64,000 nt of DNA from contig CM075760.1 of assembly GCA_037974335.1 (NCBI GenBank), positions 37,519,609 to 37,583,608 on the forward strand, read 5' to 3'. The first letter of the stretch is position 1, and the number at the start of each line of letters is the position of its first letter. The translations under genes were made by a program, and so were the position numbers. This DNA is from Prionace glauca. Its lineage: Eukaryota > Chordata > Chondrichthyes > Carcharhiniformes > Carcharhinidae. The notes under the pieces are model-generated. The model was given only the letters and a program-made list of their open reading frames with translations, made no database searches and had not been told where the DNA came from. Positions 63,291 to 64,000 of the stretch are shown here, one piece after another.

Positions 63291-63855
63291 GGAACAAAGA
63301 AGAACAAGGAACAACCCAGCACGGGAAACAGGCCCTTCGGCCCAACGAGCCTGCGCCGCCATTTCAACAAAGCATTTTCCTACACCTACCCTGCCCCGTG
63401 TGTATGCGAATGGTACCCCTAATGTAGCCAGATTCAGGGGAGAATAGTGTAGGGTCAATTTGATACACCAATCAGCCTAAGAGCGTATCTTTGGGGTGTG
63501 GGAGGAAACCGGGGCACCCGGAGGAAACCCACGCAACCTCAGGGAGAATGCGCAAACTCCCACAGACACAGGCCCAAATCCATGTATCTGCACAGCTAGA
63601 AGTGACAGTCACTGAGCTGTTGTGGTGCCCGTCTGCTGGTCCAGGATTAAGCACACACAACAACACAAAGTACTAGGCCACTCTCGAAACCTCCAAGAGC
63701 AGCCCACCACGACCCACCGTGTGCATGTCCCTCGTTTGACAACAAGGTGGACCAACACCTGCGGATTAAAAGAGACAAAACATTAACATGTAATACTACA
63801 TTTCCAGTGTCGTCCCGAGGCTCTAACCGTTTTTAATACCATCTCCTATAACCGT
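63291..63855 (-). mobile_element. CR1 LINE 3' end (tail type A), second copy
   Basis: Repeats the 3' UTR of the previous element (63291-63855 against 62265-62830) with the tail TTGTTCCTTGTTCTTCTTTG abutting the upstream CR1 coding part. The coding region is almost wholly missing. Confidence 0.75.
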
Positions 63856-63859
63856 CCAG

Positions 63860-63905
63860 ATACAGAGAGAGAGACATACAGATAGAGTGAGAGAGATACA
63901 CACAC
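63860..63905. repeat. GA/CA microsatellite
   Basis: AGAGAGAGAGACATACAGAT and ACACACACAG runs. Confidence 0.75.
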
Positions 63906-64000
63906 AGCTGGAGTACTGTGTGCAGTTTTGGGCGCCGCACCTGCGCAAGGATGGTTTGGCCCTGGAGGCAGAGGAGGTTTACTCGGCTGATACCGGAGTT
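63906..64000 (+). mobile_element. CR1 LINE fragment running off the window (type B)
   Basis: AGCTGGAGTACTGTGTGCAG to CGGCTGATACCGGAGTT is nearly identical to 50682-50781 with a small deletion (GGAGTGCAGAGG shortened). It continues beyond the window. Confidence 0.85.

Overview
The window reads as elasmobranch (shark or ray) germline DNA. It carries one complete, compact, unrearranged immunoglobulin heavy-chain cluster (VH-D1-D2-JH-CH1-CH2-CH3-CH4-TM1-TM2) on the minus strand. That multi-cluster architecture is known only from cartilaginous fishes. The rest is mostly CR1-type LINE copies, tRNA-derived SINEs and simple repeats typical of shark genomes, plus a two-exon GPR139-like receptor gene and a small tRNA group.

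Layout. 1-2.6 kb: CR1 ends around a stretch that is paralogous to the J-C intron of the intact cluster. 2.6-5.7 kb: repeats and a CpG-rich, promoter-like patch with no recognisable gene. 5.7-14.1 kb: nested CR1 copies and four tRNA loci (Gln and Gly complete; Arg and Glu broken). 14.6-20.0 kb (minus): GPR139-like receptor, exon 2 and exon 1 separated by a 4.3 kb intron holding LINE and SINE insertions and a Penelope-like remnant. 20.5-26.1 kb: CR1 copies, including an almost full-length element with ORF1 and ORF2. 27.5-47.3 kb (minus): the IgM heavy-chain cluster. 47.3-51.3 kb: its 5' flank, interrupted by a young CR1. 56.99-60.3 kb: a tandem duplicate of the VH and 5' flank, with a decayed VH. 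60.3-64 kb: more CR1 and LINE ends.

How the Ig cluster works. The leader splices to VH. VH carries a 23-spacer RSS, D1 is 12/22, D2 is 12/12 and JH has a 23-spacer RSS. The 12/23 rule therefore allows V-D1-D2-J or V-D2-J but not V-J or V-D1-J. All exon junctions from the leader through TM1 are phase 1. CH4 holds both the secretory tailpiece with its stop and an internal splice donor that joins TM1, so secreted and membrane IgM come from alternative processing. Two poly(A) signal pairs sit in the expected places. The 10.4 kb J-C intron holds several layered repeat structures. One is a purine/G-rich (coding strand) array about 1 kb upstream of CH1, where a switch region sits in tetrapods; its counterpart occurs in the paralogous intron at 2.1-2.5 kb.

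All calls come from reading the sequence. No database search, alignment program or expression data was available, and repeat boundaries are approximate.
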